From Ferranicluibacter rubi (GTDB taxonomy: Bacteria > Pseudomonadota > Alphaproteobacteria > Rhizobiales > Rhizobiaceae), in assembly GCF_011603255.1 (NCBI RefSeq), contig NZ_JAANCM010000016.1:1-64000 (forward strand): DNA of 64,000 nucleotides. Direction: 5' to 3'. A program made the position numbers and the translations under genes. Of this stretch, positions 62,160-64,000 are shown piece by piece (position 1 is the first letter of the stretch; each line of letters begins with the position of its first letter). Under the pieces are notes generated by a model. It ran no database searches and was not told the DNA's origin. It worked only from the letters and a program-made list of their open reading frames with translations.

Positions 62160-62175
62160 CGTACGAAACGGTACG
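62160..62175. promoter_or_regulatory. CGTACGAAACGGTACG palindrome
   Basis: Arms CGTAC and GTACG around GAAACG, between the divergent DUF982 and HWE kinase genes. On the minus strand it reads CGTACCGTTTCGTACGG, close to GTGCGGTTTCGTACGG upstream of the sigma factor. Confidence 0.45.
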
Positions 62176-62284
62176 AAGAATGTGGCTTTGCCCTGACAGA
62201 AGTGTGCGTTTTCCGACCAAATGCCCGAAAATATTGACACCCTGCTAGCGTGGCTCTCGAAAACTTTAGCGCGGGGAAGAGAAT

Positions 62285-63682
62285 ATGGATTCAAAGGGGC
62301 GGCATGCGCAAAGCGATCCCTCCGATTTCGGCGATGCGATCTACCGTCAGATTATTGCGAGCGCCACCGACTATGCCGTCATCACGGTCGCTCTTGACGG
62401 CAGGATCTCCACCTGGAGTGCCGGTGCCAGCAATCTTTTCGGCTATACGTCGCAAGAAGCCGTAGGACAAAACCTCGCCATGATTTTCACGTTCGAAGAT
62501 CAGTTGGAGAGCGCTTGTCATGCGGAGATGCACACTGCCCTGCAATACGGTCGAGCCGACGATAATCGCTGGCATGTTCGCAAGGATGGTAGCCGCCTGT
62601 GGGCGTCCGGCCTGCTCATGCTACTGAAAGACGACGAACAGCGCGCCATAGGCTTTGTCAAAATCTTGCGTGACCGCACGCAATACCTCGAACAGGACGA
62701 AGCCGTACGCTCAAGCGTAGAGCGGCTCCGGCTGATCCTGGAGAGCGCTACTGATTACGCCATCCTTACGTTCGATCAAGAGGGAACTCTGCTTACCTGG
62801 AATGCCGGGGCCCGACGCATCCTTGGCTACACGGAAGAGGACATCATCGGACGGGACGCACGGGTCCTGTTTACGCCCGAGGAACGAGAGGCCGGAGCCC
62901 TCGAATGGGAGATGGAAACGGCAACCAAGGAAGGCCGCGCGGAGAACGAGCGCTTCCACGTTCGCAAGGACGGCTCCCGGTTTTGGGGCAGCGGCCTGAC
63001 GATGCCGCTCATGGCGCGGCAGGACAAGCCCGGCTATCTGAAGATCATGCGCAATGACACCGAACGGCATCTCGCCGAAGAACATCAGCAGGTCATGATG
63101 CGAGAGATGAGCCATCGCGTGAAAAACAGCCTGATGTTGGTGACTGCGATGCTGGCAATGCAAGCACGGGTAGCCGATGTCCCCGAGGTGAAGCGCGTTC
63201 TGACAGATGCTGAGACCCGAGTTGCAACCATCGCAGCCGTCCACGACCATTTGTGGCGCCAACCTGATCTCGAGACCATCGACCTTGCCGCTTTTCTCAA
63301 GGATCTGTGCAGCCGCCTCGCACAAACCTCTGACCGGCATACACTCTCTTTCGACGGCACCCCTTGCCGGATCGACACAGACCGCGCCATACAGGCAGCC
63401 CTTATCGTCAACGAGCTCGTAACCAACGCGATCAAGCATGCCTACCCATCAGGAGGCGGCAGAATCGACGTCTTGATCACCACCACTGACGACATGATTT
63501 GCCTGACCGTTGCAGATGATGGCGTCGGATTGCCAACCGATTTTGATTTGGAGGGAAACTCAGGAAGGAGCCTTGGAATGAAGGTTATCAGAGGGTTGGT
63601 AAGACAGCTCCAGGCAGAACTTATGGTAATAAGAACTGCGCCGGGCACCGCCTTGATCGCGAAAATTCCAATGAGTTCGTGA
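62285..63682 (+). CDS. PAS-PAS sensor histidine kinase, HWE/HisKA_2 type
   Basis: 465 aa, soluble. Two PAS domains (residues about 20-135, AVITVALDGRISTWSAGASN; and 150-265, AILTFDQEGTLLTWNAGARR), each with a RKDGSRxWxSGL motif. The phospho-accepting His is in MREMSHRVKNSL near residue 276. The ATP-binding part has NELVTNAIKHAY (about 376), VADDGVGLP and SLGMKVIRGLV. HWE/HisKA_2 kinases feed response regulators of the alphaproteobacterial general stress response, but no receiver gene is in the window. Confidence 0.93.
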   Translation: MDSKGRHAQSDPSDFGDAIYRQIIASATDYAVITVALDGRISTWSAGASNLFGYTSQEAVGQNLAMIFTFEDQLESACHAEMHTALQYGRADDNRWHVRKDGSRLWASGLLMLLKDDEQRAIGFVKILRDRTQYLEQDEAVRSSVERLRLILESATDYAILTFDQEGTLLTWNAGARRILGYTEEDIIGRDARVLFTPEEREAGALEWEMETATKEGRAENERFHVRKDGSRFWGSGLTMPLMARQDKPGYLKIMRNDTERHLAEEHQQVMMREMSHRVKNSLMLVTAMLAMQARVADVPEVKRVLTDAETRVATIAAVHDHLWRQPDLETIDLAAFLKDLCSRLAQTSDRHTLSFDGTPCRIDTDRAIQAALIVNELVTNAIKHAYPSGGGRIDVLITTTDDMICLTVADDGVGLPTDFDLEGNSGRSLGMKVIRGLVRQLQAELMVIRTAPGTALIAKIPMSS

Positions 63683-63743
63683 GCCTAGACAGTGGCCTAG
63701 CTCCTAACTATCACGAGGAAACGGGAGCCAAAGCTCCCGCCGC

Positions 63744-63980
63744 TCATAAGTGTCTTGTGGAACTTTCAGCCGCCACTTCGCCGACGGAAAGCGCCTTGAA
63801 GAATGGCACAAGCTGATAGAGTGCTGACAGGCCGACAAGGACGTAGACGATAGTGGTGAGCGCGCTTTCACGGCCACCAAATATCGTGGCGACAAGGTCG
63901 AAATCGGCGACGCCGACAAGAAGCCAGTTGATGCCGCCAATGATAATCAAAAGCAATGTGATAAGGTTGATCGCTTTCAC
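63744..63980 (-). CDS. DUF378 small membrane protein
   Basis: 78 aa with two membrane helices: INLITLLLIIIGGINWLLVG and TIVYVLVGLSALYQLVPFF. The GGxNWxLVG motif defines DUF378. Function unknown; often stress-induced in rhizobia as I recall. The start follows AGAGGAGA at the window edge. Confidence 0.88.
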   Translation of the reverse strand: MKAINLITLLLIIIGGINWLLVGVADFDLVATIFGGRESALTTIVYVLVGLSALYQLVPFFKALSVGEVAAESSTRHL

Positions 63981-64000
63981 GCAAAATCTCCTCTGGAAGG

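Noticed and set aside
1-64000. CRISPR arrays, rRNA genes, replication origin (repABC), prophage genes
   Set aside because: No regularly spaced repeats, no rRNA-like sequence, no RepABC or phage structural proteins were found on either strand by reading.

Overview
The window reads as an accessory, probably plasmid-borne or island segment of a Rhizobiales genome (Rhizobium/Agrobacterium/Shinella-like). That rests on high GC, many solute-binding-protein transporters with paired regulators, rhizobial-type IS3, IS5, IS21, IS30, IS66 and IS110 elements, the carboxymuconolactone-decarboxylase pair first named in Agrobacterium vitis, DUF982 and DUF6894 small proteins, and an HWE-type kinase. No tRNA, rRNA, CRISPR array or replication origin was found. 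The species call is inference.

Layout. 0-6 kb: a peptide-type (Dpp/Opp) ABC importer running off the left edge, a GntR regulator, a mannonate dehydratase and a secreted lactonase-like propeller; two matching operator-like sequences tie importer and dehydratase to the GntR protein. 6-9 kb: IS30, IS110 and an IS630 scrap. 9.2-11.1 kb: HipBA toxin-antitoxin with an operator palindrome. 11.4-16.3 kb: zinc uptake (znuCBA, a COG0523 GTPase, a small Cys/Pro-motif protein) divergent from zur, with Zur-like boxes between. 16.5-21.2 kb: TetR, a sugar MFS carrier broken by one stop codon, and a GH3 beta-glucosidase. 21.7-28.5 kb: two AhpD/CMD proteins divergent from a LysR-led operon of a flavin monooxygenase and a polar amino-acid-type ABC importer.

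28.9-31.2 kb: an AbiEii-type nucleotidyltransferase with a small partner, and a decayed IS3. 31.2-33 kb: a GAF/EAL c-di-GMP protein. 33.5-43.1 kb: an ABC ATPase fragment, then a sugar-acid catabolic cluster (RraA, IlvD/Edd dehydratase, TctABC transporter, LacI regulator with operators, enolase-superfamily dehydratase, LysR). 43.4-49.3 kb: a diguanylate cyclase, a GAF-GGDEF-EAL protein and a chemoreceptor broken by an amber codon.

49.4-55.3 kb: an IS21 with fused istA-istB and an IS66 with a perfect 8-bp target duplication; the IS66 splits a 63-codon gene that lay directly downstream of an ECF sigma factor gene. 55.3-64 kb: a stress/signalling region with the ECF sigma factor, three paralogous Crp/Fnr regulators, two DUF6894 proteins, DUF982, several small proteins, a PAS-PAS HWE kinase and DUF378.

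The least expected feature is a roughly 40-bp hairpin cassette present in near-identical form inside two unrelated transposase genes (IS3 orfA and IS66 tnpC). In one it keeps the frame; in the other it truncates the protein.
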